64,000 bases of DNA from positions 8,778,342 to 8,842,341 of the forward strand of contig CM034234.1 of NCBI GenBank assembly GCA_019916065.1. Reading direction: 5' to 3'. Below the pieces are notes generated by a model. The model saw nothing but the letters and a program-made list of their open reading frames with translations, was not told where the DNA came from and did not search any database. The stretch's first letter is position 1; each line of letters opens with the position of its first letter. Made by a program: the position numbers and the translations under genes. The stretch comes from Vitellaria paradoxa. Its lineage: Eukaryota > Streptophyta > Magnoliopsida > Ericales > Sapotaceae. This document shows, piece by piece, positions 37,201-49,638 of the stretch.

Positions 37201-40200
37201 GTTGGTTAACTCATTATTTGATGCAAGTCATATTTTTGGATTTATGGCTATATTACCTTTAGTAAATACAAAGAACATCCTTGCACCGCAGATGATCTAT
37301 TATCTATTTTGAAAACCGTAAATAATTTGCTTAAAGTGAGAAGGAGAGAGTTATCATTTAAAGTTACTTTATTATATTGACATGAATGGCTTAGAACATT
37401 GATCCTTAAATGTTCATGCTAGAGCAAGCTGTGGATACCTGAATGAGTGCGACTCCATTTGCCTGGGTGTACATTCAAATTTCATCATCTGTTTCTAGGA
37501 TAATTGATTTTCCTCGACTATATTCTGCATCCTTAACAGGTTAAGTCTCTTTTTTGACAAACTTATTATCATGTGCCTAATTTGCAGATTCCAGGGCTAG
37601 TGAATGTGGATTTTGCTGATGTGCGAGCTATTATGGCAAATGCAGGATCTTCATTAATGGGAATAGGAACTGCAACGGGTAAATTTTTGAAGCTATATGA
37701 TTAATTGATCTTAGACACACCCCTTTCTGTTTAGTTTCAGCTTTTAATAATACAAATTTCTATGAGAAATAATTTAAATATACCGAGGGCAGCATAGAGA
37801 ACTTATTTGCTTTTGCTTGATCATTATTAATGTTAGCCATGTCTCGTGGATTCAGCGTGCGAGATTAGGAGATGTTACAAGTAACCTGAATCAAGACAAT
37901 AAATCTAAATGTGTGTTGACAAATAGAATATTTTTTTTTCTCTATATTTTGTTTGTGGCTTTATTTTATGTAAAAAATTTTTGAATCAAGCAATCACACA
38001 CAAAGTAAAGAAAGTAACACCAAAAAATAACAAGGAAACCCTTTCATAGGGAGAAAAATCTCAATTACTAATTCCATTATCAACGGGTTACGAGATTCTA
38101 TTTAGACTCTCTGCGATTCACTCGCACAAATCCTTCCATCACTCTTGCTCGATTCACTCGATAAACCCTACAAGTGGACTTTCTACTTCGCACAAAAAGT
38201 AAAGAAAGTATGAAAACAGTGAATAGAGAAAGGTTGTAAAAGCTCTTAAAATGAAAAACTTTCTTTCTAGATCTCTATAATATATCCCCGTGTATTCATG
38301 TTGTTCATTAAGATTGGGTACGTATATATGGAGTTAAAAATCTTATTCCAACTCAGATACATAAACAAATTTCCTAAACTAAAACAGAATCTTGCAAAAT
38401 CTTCTTTGGTCGAACCATCGGCTTTCCTGTGCCCTACCTGTAGGGTATGCTACCAAAAGGTCAAAGGATCGCCTTCCTTGCACCCTATCTACGAAGTTCA
38501 TTGTCTTTTTTTTTCAGCTTTAAGTTTTCTGTTTCCTTTTTAATATCTTATAGATCCCTTGTTGATTTAGACATTATTCTCCCAATTGTATCTTCATTCT
38601 TTTAGAAAGTCTTGAATTTCATTTAGCTTAGGAAACATTGTCCATGCTCATTCGATGTGATTAGGAAACAAGAGACCATATCCAATTCTAATTTTATCAT
38701 TATTTCCAATTTTAGTTAATTTTGGATTTGCCATAAAATTAACTTTACAATCTCTATCTTGGCAATTCCATAAACCAAACCAAACCAAACCAAGCATTTT
38801 CCCACTAGGTGGGGTCGGTTATATGGATTTGTCGACGTCAATTAGATCTGTTTAGGGGCATGTCCTCCGATAAATCTAGGTAGGTCAGGTCATGTTTAAT
38901 GGTTTCTTTCCAGCTTCTTTTGGGTCTTCCTCTACCTCTCCTACTCCTGGCAATCTCCATACTTTCACATCTTCTAACAGGTGCCTCTGCTGGACGCCTT
39001 CTAACATGGCCAAACCATCTAAAAAAAAAAAAAACATTAAAAGCACTTGATAACAAAACTAAAATTGGATAGCTTGAATTTCCAATCTGTGATCTGTGAA
39101 CTGCAACACTTGATAAAAACATTAAAGGCACATGTGTGATAGAAAAGAAATTTACTAATATTCATCAACGATCAGCTTACAAAATATCTTACCATCAGCC
39201 ACATTCAATAGTTTACAAGCATTCATAATCCCAAAAACATATAGATAACCACCAAAAAAAATCAAAATCTTAATTTATCTCCCTCTTTTTGTTATGAATT
39301 GACAAGCACAAAATATATATATATATATGGGAATAAGAAAAACATAAAACAGATCAAAATAGATCACTGAATTTGCTCAAAGTTTTAGCCTTCCAATGCC
39401 TTCCCTATGAACCTCTCTTGGAAAATTCTTGTAGGGCCTTTTTGTGCACAGAAAAAATTTTGAAGAAATGTATATATATAAAAAAAAAACCAAAAAAAAT
39501 TGATAGGGAAGTTCATGAAATAGATTAAAGAAATTTTTTTTCATCTATGTCCAAATATGTAAATCAATTCTCCAATCAATAAAAATTTAAATGAACAAAA
39601 ATTAATCTTTCCAAATAAATCTTCAAGTCTGTGTCATGAGATGAATTAACCCATAAAATCGAAAGAAAATATTTATGCACGTGCGAAATTATGACTAATA
39701 AAACATTTATGCTTCCTCTCAAACAAATCATAAGATCAAGAGATTAAATTTGGTGCACCCAATGAATTGAGAGCAATTTTTTTTTTTTAATCCAACCGCA
39801 ATTCTTTATGTATATCCCTTTCAAGACGACGTTCACATGTTTATGGGTAGGTAACTTTTCCCTTAACAATCAACGAGTTAAGAGGTTTCTCACTGGTCCT
39901 ACCAGTAGCCCTTTCCAAGAGAGGACATTTTTTTTTTCAACATTTTTTAAACGCATCAAACAGTAATTCAAGATCTATGAATGGAAAGATATATGCAAAA
40001 TCAGTCAAGTGTTTAATGAAGCACATCAAAATTATGACAAAGTTCACCAAAACACTTCTTTTCAATTTAGATGGAAGTACAAATTTTTAATCTATTACAA
40101 ATTTATTTGACTAAATGATTGACGCATATATAAGGAGATAGAAGTTATAAAATATTTTCAAAACAAATGATGAATCCCTATCCTTTTTAGTTTTAGAAAA

Positions 40201-43200
40201 TTAGGGATGTGCACAAATATCAAAAAACTTCAGCGAAAGTCATCCAAGAGTTTGATGAAAAGATCAGATTTTCAAACCCAAACAGCCCAAGTTTTTGAAA
40301 AGATAAGCTTGACGATGCTTTTCTCATGTCTTTGCTTTTTATTAAAATTAAAATTTTTTGTATTTGAAAACTTTTCATATTTTGGTTTTAAAAAATTAAA
40401 ATTTTTAGGTTTTTGAAATTGATGTGGATTTTCAAAATTATTTTTGGAAAAATTAGAAAAAAATCTTGGCACCTATTTGTCATGGGAACTCTAGGATTTT
40501 GAGTTTTTGAAAAAATTTTCACATAGTTTAAAGGAAGACTATAGAGTTTATGACAATTAGGTACAAAGGGTTGGAGTTTAAAAAATTGTGTACCTTTCAC
40601 TTTTGGAGGAGGGAATAACTGTGGTTTGAATTTTGAAACACTCCTTTTTGGTGGTGCTACTTGCTTTGGGACAATCTTTGGAAGTTCTGAAGATGCTGCT
40701 AATGTGGTCTTCTCGCCAGTGTATCCTAGGCCAAATTTATCTCCATGTGACTTTTGCTTGTTCCAAATTTCTTCAAACACAATCGAACTAAAGTTCATCT
40801 TCTCTAGAATTTTACCATCATGTTTTATCATCTCTTCTAGTTCCTTGATCTTTACTTAAAGTTCCTCTATAGTTTTCTCCATTTCTTCAAGCTTTTTGTC
40901 CTTTTCGTCAAGCTTCACTTTCATCTTTTCGGCACTTTGAGATTGAAAATTTTTATCAGATTCCAAAGAAGATAGTTTACTTGTGAGTTTTTCATTCTCA
41001 ATTCAAATACTGTTCCTTTGATGCTGGGCTTTTCTTTGTTTCTTCAGCCTACTGCATTCCACGAAGAGACTGTTCTATGCTTCTTGAAGGTTGTTATTAA
41101 ATTCATCTTTAGAATCATCATTCTCATGATTTGATATCCACTTAGGGTTTTGATAAGTGGATCCATTAATTTGGATTTGATTTCACTCAAGAACATAGAG
41201 TGACCCACTCTGATGCCAATTGAAAATTTTCGAATTAAGCAATCACACACGAAGTAAAGAAAATAACACTAGAAAATAACGAGAAAACCCTTTTAATAGG
41301 GAGAAAAACCTCAATTAAAAATTTCACTATCAATGAGTTACAAAACTCTACTCAGACTCTCTACGATTCGCTCGCACAAATCCTTCGTCACTCTTGCTTG
41401 ATTCACTCAATAAACCCTACAAGTGGACTTTCTATTTCGCACAAAAAGTAAAGAAAGTATGAAAAAAATGAATAGAGAAAGATCATGAAAGCTCTCTAGA
41501 ATGAAAAACTCTTTCTAGATCTCTATAATAATCCCCATGTATGCACGTTGTTCATTAAGACTAGGTACATATATATAGAGTCACAAAATCCTATTCCAAC
41601 TCAAATACATAAATAAATTTTCTAAAAACAAACTTCCTAAACTGAAATAGAATCTTGAAAAATCTTCTTTGGTCAAACTATTGGCTTCCCCGGCGCCTTG
41701 CCTATGGGGTATATTGCTAAAAAGTTGAAGGATTGGCTTCCCTGCGCCCTAGCTACGAGGTGTACTAACCAAACCAAACCAAACCAAGCCTTTTCCCACT
41801 AGGTGGGGTCGGCTATATGGATTTGTCGACGCCAATTAGATCTGTTTAGGGACATGTCCTCTAATAAATCTAGGTAGGTCAGGTCATGTTTAATGGTTTC
41901 TTTCCAACTTCTCTTGGGTCTTCCTCTACCTCTCCTACTCCTTGCAATCTCCATACTTTCCAGCTACAAGGTGTACTGTCTTGTTTTTTTTTAGCTTTAA
42001 GTTTTCTGTTTCCTTTTTAATATCTTCAAGATCTTTAGACTAGGGATATAAACGGGTGAGGTACCTGTCTAGTTAGTTAATCCCATTACCAAACCTGTTT
42101 ATTTTTTGCTTAGCATTACTATCACAAACCCATTTATTTTTTTAGTTGGAATTCCAAACCTACCCCGCCCCAAATCCGTGAAACCCATCCCAAAGTCACG
42201 AAACCTGTTTATGTCTAATTAGTCAAATTACCTATTAAGTACCCATTAAATACCTGATTTGAGATCAAAAATAAAAAAAAATTAGTGACAAAAATGTTAA
42301 ATTTATTAAATTAAACAAATTCACTGGTCAAAGGATCTCCAAGTTTTTTTTTTTTTTTTTCAAAAGGTAAAAGAAATATATTATAAATAGTAGAAATAAA
42401 TGTACAAAATATATAGGGGCATATCTTTAGAACAGTACAATAGGAATCACAGTTCACAAAGGATTTTCAAACCCAATATGAAACAATCTATTACATGTGA
42501 AAATAACACACAACAAAACTTTGGCTTAAGAATTTCAAAAATTTTATTTTAGGGATAAAATTGTAAATATATAAATATGTATTTTATTTTATTTTATTTT
42601 GTTTTGTTTTATTAAACGAGTACTTAACGGGTAACCTACAAGTATTGGGTATCGGATATACTATAAGCATAAACGGGTATCAAGTATCGGATACCCTATG
42701 AGCAAATCCAAAACCCGTCCCAAAGCCGCAGGAGTATTAAATTTCTATCCCAAACTCGTCCCATTCCCATTGGAGTATTTTCTAACGGGTTTTTTCATCG
42801 GGTTTGGTCAGGCCAAGTACTCTCGTGTATCCGTCCCATTGACATCCCTAATTTAGACATTATTCTCCTAAGTGTATCTTTATTTTTTTGGAAAGTCTTG
42901 AGTTCCATTCAACTTAGGACCCATTCAATTTAGGAAACATTGTCCATGTTCATTCGATGTAATTAAGAAACAAGAGACCATATCCAATTCTGATTTTATC
43001 ATTATTTCCAATTTTAGTTAATTTTTTGGATTTGCCAGGAAATTAAATTTACATTATAGTCTAATGAAATTAAGATGAGTGTCCAAACTTCAAATGTTAA
43101 TTTATTTCGTGGTATTTGTTCTGTGTAGGGAAGAGCAGAGCAAGAGATGCTGCATTAAATGCCATTCAATCACCTTTATTAGATATTGGCATAGAGAGGG

Positions 43201-44844
43201 CTACAGGAATCGTCTGGAACATAACCGGCGGCAATGATTTGACTTTGTTTGAGGTCACTCTCTCTCTCTCTCTCTAAGTGTGCGCGTGCATGTTTTTGCA
43301 ATCATACCCATTGATTTGTGTCTGTTTACGTCATATATTGTCTGGACAATCTTCTAAATTATACTCTTTTTAGAATATTTATGAGATAATCTAGGTCCAA
43401 CTTCTAAAACTTTCACACATGCACGTCTATATAAGCATAATATACACATACATGTTTTTATCCATGTATTGAAGCCTGTGTAAACACCTTTATCATTATC
43501 TTAAGGAGAATCAAAGAAGCTAGTTGTGTCTAAAGAATTCCACCCACATCTGGCACTTAATCTACCTTGGGATTTTTCAAATGTTCTCCAATCTTTCTCG
43601 AACAGAATGAAGAAAAAAAATATTATATTGAAATTTGTCATGCTACTTTTGCTTGCTAGATATTGAAAAAGTCTTGGCGTCTCTTCTCTATCCGCATGCA
43701 TATTTCTTTATCCATCTCCATTCTCACATGTTGTTTATACTCTTGAGCCTAAATGATCAGCATTATTGCTGAAAAGAAGCCTGTTGCAAGGCATATATTG
43801 CTCGGTAAATTAAAACTGCTTCGCCATCATCGAATGTAACAATGTCCATTGTGCGTAGGTTGTATCTTAATCACAGAGCTTGAGATTGGAAGTGCAAGGA
43901 CAATAAATTTTTATTGGTGCTAACACTCTTACCAGCTTGACATTTACTCAAGTGGAATCCAATCTTATGAAAAAATGCCTTTTTGAACAGTGATAATAAT
44001 TTTTATGGTCATGCTACTTTATAATTTATCTGGCACTTGATCCCCATCTCCTAATAATCTATTTTCATATGGGAGGTTCACAGGTAAATGCTGCAGCAGA
44101 GGTTATCTATGACCTCGTGGATCCTAGTGCCAACTTAATATTTGGGGCAGTAATAGATCCGACTCTCAGCGGTCAGGTAAGTTACTATTTTCGAATGATA
44201 GTCAGGAAATAAATTCCTAGCCATCCAGAATGACATGGAAAACTGTAGTAGTCGTGGTTTTGGATCACCATTTAATTGTTCAATGAAGATGATCCAGAGA
44301 ACAAGAATGATCATATATCCACGAATATATTATCCATTGCAAATTCTTTGCATATTTCAGTATAGGATGACATACTTTGTGCTCTGGTTGGCTCATGGAT
44401 GACGCAGTGTCGATTGGACTGCCATTTTTAATGTCAATCGGCACGTCATATGGGTTGTCTTGTAAGTTCTTTATGAATAAATTGTCACCTTGTGGCATTG
44501 GTTTTTCTTCCAGGTCAGTATTACTCTAATTGCTACTGGTTTCAAACGTCAAGAAGAAAGTGATAGGAAGCCCCTCCAGGTATTATTTAATCCACAACAC
44601 TCGTCCCCAGGCCCCCCCCCCCCCCCCAAAAAAAAAACCCCAGCTGCAATATGTTTTGAAGTTAACCCATTTATATGATTGCTCTCAAAATAAGTTTTGC
44701 TTCTAAATGCAGGCAAGTCAGCTGTCACACGGAGATGTTTCTCTTGGAATTAATCGAAGACCCTCCTCCTTCAACGAAGGCGGTTCAGTGGAAATCCCGG
44801 AGTTCCTGAGGAAGAAAGGCCGCTCGCGATATCCAAGAGCTTGA
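34285..44844 (+). CDS. FTSZ2: Plastid division protein FtsZ2
   Basis: Seven exons (34285-34941, 36157-36456, 37588-37678, 43129-43253, 44084-44176, 44514-44579 and 44713-44844) give 487 residues, against about 478 for Arabidopsis FtsZ2-1. Residues 1 to about 75 look like a chloroplast transit peptide. [17 protein letters not shown], typical of FtsZ2, follows. The GTPase domain has [10 protein letters not shown] (from residue 133) and the tubulin signature GGGTGTG (223-229). The T7 loop NVDFAD (325-330) supplies the catalytic acids. The C-terminal core [19 protein letters not shown] is present; it contacts ARC6 in the family and is absent from FtsZ1. The protein forms the stromal Z ring with FtsZ1. 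One difference is GTGGAPV where AtFtsZ2-1 has GTGAAPV. Intron 3 is 5.4 kb because of transposons. Confidence 0.97.
37068..37141 (-). mobile_element. Tiny A-tailed retroposed insert in FtsZ2 intron 2
   Basis: A 74-bp insert is flanked by a perfect 13-bp target duplication, GTCAGCCAAAGTT (37055-37067 and 37142-37154). On the minus strand it ends in an A-rich tail preceded by AATAAAATTTTTTATTGATC. This fits a severely 5'-truncated L1-type LINE or a SINE with an L1-like tail. It has no coding capacity. Confidence 0.6.
38773..39020 (-). mobile_element. RTE-type LINE, 3' fragment
   Basis: On the minus strand the frame reads [17 protein letters not shown], then [10 protein letters not shown] and an [13 protein letters not shown] ending. 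This is the C-terminal tail typical of plant RTE-clade LINE polymerases. It is followed by the 3' terminal words CACCTAGTGGGAAAA and a (TTTGG)n tail at the left edge. The element is strongly 5'-truncated at about 39020. It sits inside the old copia element just past its left LTR. Confidence 0.75.
40388..41215 (-). pseudogene. Copia gag remnant
   Basis: The minus frame at 40831-40388 contains [19 protein letters not shown], the landmark found at the C-terminal side of plant copia Gag. Upstream, and interrupted by stops, is a charged coiled-coil reading ([11 protein letters not shown], then [13 protein letters not shown]). It lies directly after the primer-binding site of the FtsZ2-intron element, as expected for gag. 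It is not functional. Confidence 0.7.
41767..41961 (-). mobile_element. RTE-type LINE 3' fragment nested in the copia LTR
   Basis: A 195-bp fragment matches the LINE tail at 38773 closely, including the (TTTGG)n end. It is bounded by a 16-bp target duplication: AGCTACGAGGTGTACT at 41751-41766 and AGCTACAAGGTGTACT at 41962-41977, with one mismatch. The sister LTR at 38.48 kb has the uninterrupted site. Confidence 0.85.
42041..42850. mobile_element. hAT-like non-autonomous element nested in the copia LTR
   Basis: An 810-bp element has the inverted ends TAGGGATATAAACGGGT and TAGGGATGTCAATGGGA. The interior is rich in ACCCGTTT/AACGGGT words. The flanks CTTTAGAC (42033-42040) and ATTTAGAC (42851-42858) form an 8-bp duplication with one mismatch, as in the hAT superfamily. 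The sister LTR near 38.57 kb carries the empty site GATTTAGACATTATTC. No transposase frame is seen. Confidence 0.8.
44610..44640. repeat. Poly-C/poly-A tract in FtsZ2 intron 6
   Basis: A run of C is followed directly by a run of A, about 70 bp before the last exon. Such runs are prone to sequencing and assembly length errors. Confidence 0.8.
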
Positions 44845-46975
44845 ATAACTTTTATGTACTACTTCCCCTCCTGTAATATATCCTTCCAACTCCATAACCT
44901 TGACTTCTCTCTCTCGGGGAACGTATGTAGGTACAAAAATATTTTTCCCCCCCCAATGCCATCAAATGTTCTTTAGCTCTGTGCCGGCTTCTATAATAAA
45001 AACGTTGTAGATGTGCCCTGTACCCTGATTGCTGAAGATACTGAATCAATAAAACTAGAGGGTCTGTAAAAGTTTGGTCATACATCTGAAAGTCATATTT
45101 GTATGAACTTCTGAAACTGTGTTTTGTCGTAGTCACTGTTGTCTAAACAGAATTGATTTCAGTAATGCATCTGTCGATTGGGATTAATTTTGGTCCTTGA
45201 CAGCACTGTTTTAAGTACAGTTACTTTAAAATGGATGTTGTATTGATGTCGGATACATAAACCTCTCGAATATTTCAAGTTATGTGTCAAACATACCACT
45301 TACCGAATTCAATTATTCTATTGCCGAATTCAATTATTCTATCTTTTTTTTTTTACTCACTTAGATGTGGGTAATTATATCCCTAGAATCAAAAAATTAT
45401 GTATCTAATATTTTGTTATATTTTATATATTAAATTATGTATTAAATTAATATGGCAGTTCATGTATGTTATCTCCGTGTATATATATTTATTATAAATA
45501 ATAAATATACATACATTTTCCCCGTATCCTAGTAAATGAGTAAATGAATGTTTGATGTATAAATTCATATTCCTCCTAATCAAAGAGCAACTGAGTGAGA
45601 GTCATTTTGTGTCAAGTGAGGTATCCCGCCTATCCTGCTTTGAAAAAAAAGGGGGGGGGGGGAGAGAGAGAGAGAGAGAGAGAGGGAGATAATAATGGAG
45701 AAACGGTTTGATGTCCAGCGTTGATGCATTGCATTCCAACCAGACAAATACTGATCTTATTTGCCCCTTGAATCATTAGCTATAAAAAAAAAATTGTCTG
45801 CAAAACTATTTTCGTATAAAAATCATACGTTTGATTACTTTAATGAAAATGTTTTTAAATTGCTTCGAAACAAACAAACAAACAAATAAATAAATAAATA
45901 AAGTCTGATATTTTTAGTAATGACTCAACTGTTCAATTTTTGTAAAGTAGCTAAATATTTTTTTTCTAAAATTTTTTGGCTTTTTTTTATGGTGATAGCA
46001 TCTATTGTAGTGTTTTAATATTATAATAAAATACCAACCAAAACAATATTATAATAAAATTATGTTAAAAATAAAGTATGAAGTAATAAAAAATTGATTA
46101 TGAATTAAATAAAAAAGATTAATTATTAAATATATATATTCAACCATTCATATATGCAATTTTAATTATTTTAAAATTACACGAAAAACTAGTTCTTTTT
46201 TTTTCTTTAATTCATTAACAATATCATTCTCTATTTTTTTTTTCAAAAATTTAGTATCATATTGTTAATAAAATTTTTGCATATTCATTGTCATTTGGCC
46301 AATTCATATAACGATGATTGAAATATTAAAAGTCAAAGAACATAAATATGAATAACACTTACAATTTAATGCTCCTACTCGAAGTTTATATTGGCATCAT
46401 TTGGAGCCATACAAAAAAATATAAATCTCTACAAACACGAATTACGAGACTGTAAAATTTAAATTCTCCACTCCCTACACAAAATACGAGACATTAATTT
46501 TTATAATTTTATACAATTTTATCTAACTTCAAACACACCCATTATTAGATAAAAGAAAAATTTATAATTCTATGTTAGAATTGAGAATTACATTAGAACA
46601 TATAATTTATATTAATAATTTGTGAAATTTTTATATTTAATATATATACTAGAACATATAATTATGAAAATAAAGACAATAATTTTATTTTTATGTATAA
46701 TTACAAAATTTTAATTTTTTATATTATTTTAAATCATCGTGCATCCTTATTCTTATTTTTATATTTTATTTAAATTTATTTTATTATTAAATCGATTCGA
46801 CTCCGACTGAAACGGCAAACCATTGAGCCCACTGAATTTAGCATTTTATTCACTGGTTAAATTCCATTAACTACGAGTGTGTGTATGTGTGGGGGTGCGT
46901 GTGTGTGTGGCCATGGCGAGAGGCACAGAGAGTTGAGATTTTCAATCAAATGATTTCACACAACAATTATAAAAA
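44845..46975. other. FtsZ2 3' region and gene-free DNA
   Basis: The 3' UTR probably extends to near the AATAAA at 45045-45050. Further on are a poly-A/poly-G/(GA)n tract at 45642-45685 and AT-rich DNA. A MITE-like repeat at about 46396-46545 ends CAAACACACCC and is related to the 20.5-kb and 51.6-kb repeats. No gene is seen. Confidence 0.45.
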
Positions 46976-46978
46976 GTG

Positions 46979-47240
46979 ATAAATCAGCAACTCGTATTCC
47001 TTCGAATGTCCAATTTAGACCTGAAAAGCTATCTAGAATACTGGTGTAATATCTGTCAAATAATTTCTAATACTTACGTTAGTAAGAGAATTAAGAAAAC
47101 AATTTAGCAAAATTTTTGTAAGATAAATGAATTGTATCTGTATTCTTGTAAAGTAGTGATATATAAATATAGGAAGCCTCACATGGAATAATATGCACGA
47201 GCTACATGTAACTGCATATAATCGTGCTTTCTCATTCTTC
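46979..47240 (-). repeat. Diverged gypsy-type LTR fragment, probably a solo LTR
   Basis: Aligns in order with the LTR at 1922-2170. For example, CTAATACTTACGTTAGTAAG corresponds to CTGATGCTTAAGTTAGTAAG, followed by RGAATTRAGAAA, a TATA region and an ATCGTGCTTTC end. No gag or primer site is next to it. LTR-like DNA may continue to about 47.7 kb. Confidence 0.5.
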
Positions 47241-48430
47241 AATAGGGTGATGTCACCTGTATTGTAAATCTCAATATTAGTTCCTTAATTTGTTAACCAA
47301 CTTATTGTGTCCATTATGATTTATATCAACACTTTTATAGGCATATATATCAGAACTATTAGGGGAAGGATGTGTGCATAACCTGTGATATGAGCTATTT
47401 TGGTAAAAATAATTCAACTGAAGCACTTAATTGGAGATCGATCAGGTGATTAGGCTCGATCAAGGATATCCTTACTCAGATTCTCTGGTCGAGTTATTGA
47501 GGCTCGACTGAGATGTTCTTACTCGAATGCTCCTGATCAAGTATGAGTCGAATGAGAAACTTAACTATTTTAGGTGGTATAGAGTATCCTGTATTAAAAA
47601 GTGTGGTAGTTAAGAGGTGCCATGACAATTATACAAACAGTTGTGGTTGGTGGTGCACATAGTAAAATATCCCCTTGGCCTCTGCTACACAAGTCGCCAT
47701 CTCTCCTAAGTGTCATTTACAGGAAACTATACATACAAAATATATATATACATGCACAAACACGTAGGTACATATCATTCACTTTATAGGAGCACAACTT
47801 GTGCTTACATGTGGCGTTTGATTTTATAAATTAAAAAAAAAAATTGTCTATTATGTTTTAACATTTAAATATTTAAAAATTTAATAAATATATTAAATAA
47901 TTTTAAAATCAAACTAAATCATGTTAATTTTAAAATATAATCATATTAAGTATATTGTGTCATGCTCCTTTTTTTATATTCAATATTATTATTATTATTA
48001 TTATTGTTAAGTAATTCAGGGTGAACAAGACCCATCATACCTTACCAAATTAGGGTGAACTACCAGCCCCATGGCATCGTCCGGTCATACCAATACGTTT
48101 CAAACCCAATTTCGATTTTACGGTTCATCTCAAACCCTTCTTGACCACGGGACTGCCCTTTGGGGTTTCAATATTATTTGTTAATTACCCTGTTAACACC
48201 CCTTCCCGTATAAAAATCTTAGAACTCCATTGGCCAAAAGCTAAATCAACATCAACCTCACAATCCTCTCCCCCAACCTACCCCACAATTATAACCCTTT
48301 CAAGGAATCTTTTCTGTAAATATAACATATATACATATATATGTTGTAGACCTTGAACTAAGCCACACAATATGGAATGGCTAATCTCAAACCAAACACG
48401 TAAGATTGTCACTTACCATACAAAAAGCGG
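47241..48430. other. Gene-free stretch upstream of the BIC gene
   Basis: Contains repeats of TCGATCA/GCTCGA words around 47.44-47.56 kb, possibly more of the LTR, and (ATT)n at 47986-48006. The part from about 48.2 kb is presumably the BIC promoter. No gene is seen. Confidence 0.4.
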
Positions 48431-48438
48431 CAGTCTGA

Positions 48439-48450
48439 GACGTGACGTGT
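48439..48450 (+). promoter_or_regulatory. Double ACGT element upstream of the BIC gene
   Basis: GACGTGACGTGT contains two overlapping ACGTG cores about 100 bp before the ATG. ACGT cores bind bZIP factors such as HY5, which is known to activate Arabidopsis BIC genes in light. The link here is inferred from motif and position. Confidence 0.45.
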
Positions 48451-48549
48451 AAACTAAATCCCCACCCATTCCCATCCCCACCCAACACACGCTACTATAG
48501 AAAAGGGGAGACGGTAAAGAGAACCCAAGAACAAGAACAGCTCACCACA

Positions 48550-48996
48550 ATGACACCACAGAGTTCCACTCAGTCTGGCCTCCAAATCAGGTCTCTTCCA
48601 TCGGAGCCAAAGCAAACCCATCAATCCAAATCCAATGAAGACCAACTAGTTGCAGAGTCTCCATTTTCAAAGCCAGCTAATGAGTCTCAGGATGACCAGA
48701 CTGAGCCAGAAGGCCTGCCTTCAAAACCTCGCCGGAGCAGCGCCAGAGAAGCTGAGGCAATGGTGGAGGCAAGCAACCGTGAGAGGCTGAAGAGGCACCG
48801 CGTTGAGGTGGCGGGTAAGGTTTGGATCCCGGACATATGGGGTCAGGAGGCGCTGCTCAAGGATTGGATAGACTGCACTGCCTTTGATGCTTCTCTAGTG
48901 AGGAGTAATATAATGTCTGCTCGGGCAGCTTTGGTTGAAGATAGAAGAAGAATTAGAGCTAATTCCAGAGGACTAGGGATAGAGAATAGGTGTTAA
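48550..48996 (+). CDS. BIC1: BIC-type blue-light inhibitor of cryptochromes
   Basis: A single exon of 148 residues. The first 75 are polar and low in complexity (Gln, Ser, Pro, Glu). The conserved CRY-interacting block covers residues 76-132: [20 protein letters not shown], then [18 protein letters not shown] and SARAAL. This matches Arabidopsis BIC1/BIC2, small nuclear proteins that bind photoexcited cryptochromes and block their oligomerisation. The C-terminus ENRC is also BIC-like. I chose the ATG at 48550 because the upstream in-frame extension does not look protein-like. It is convergent with CIA1, 381 bp away. Between BIC1 and BIC2 the assignment is less certain than the family. Confidence 0.9.
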   Translation: MTPQSSTQSGLQIRSLPSEPKQTHQSKSNEDQLVAESPFSKPANESQDDQTEPEGLPSKPRRSSAREAEAMVEASNRERLKRHRVEVAGKVWIPDIWGQEALLKDWIDCTAFDASLVRSNIMSARAALVEDRRRIRANSRGLGIENRC

Positions 48997-49377
48997 AATA
49001 ATCATCCGGTCTACTCCTCTCTTCCAAATAACTAATTTATATTTTATTTGGGTTCCATGATTTGTTGAGATTTGCGATTCACAAATTGCAGTAAAATAAG
49101 ACATGTATTGATCATCTAGAGAGAGAGAGAGAGAGCTTAAATTTGAAAGAATACAAAGGATTTGGAAAATTGTACTTTTGCTTTTTTTTTTTATTTTATT
49201 AAAATAAATAACAGTTCTGTGACAATATGAATTGCGCACTCACTCACAGATATATCAAACTTGTTAATTTCTCAAAGCTACGAGTAACATGGAGGATATA
49301 ACTAGAACACGTTATGAAAATAACACACAAGCATGATTTCTATTGATTTCGGAAGAACAGTGTATGTTAAATTGATT

Positions 49378-49600
49378 TCAGGGTAACGATTTCAGCTCCC
49401 ATATCTTGATTGTTCCATCATCACTTGAAGAAGCAAGTAACCTGTTTTCCTGCTCAGTTTCAATCAATGGAGGCATATGTGAAAGTATATTAGAGTCATG
49501 TTCAAAACTGAAGACGTAACTTAAAAAGTAAATTCACAGCCGAAATAGATCATGGGATCAAAGGGTAAACTCAACTCTCTCTCTCTCTCTCTCTCTCTCA

Positions 49601-49638
<38 letters not shown>

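Larger units (their letters stand above)
37969..43053 (-). mobile_element. Decayed Ty1/copia retrotransposon filling FtsZ2 intron 3
   Basis: The LTRs lie at 37969-38749 and 41221-43053. Both start TG and end CA on the plus strand and share CAATCACACAC, TAGGGAGAAAAA and CAAGAGACCATATCCAATTC. Next to the right LTR is a minus-strand primer-binding site, TTGGCATCAGAGT (tRNA-Met type), so the element reads leftwards. The flanks TTTTA and TTATA could be a decayed 5-bp target duplication. The 2.5-kb interior keeps only gag remnants, and pol is gone. The right LTR is enlarged by a LINE and an hAT element. The two LTRs differ at many sites, so the insertion is old. It lies antisense to FtsZ2. Confidence 0.85.
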
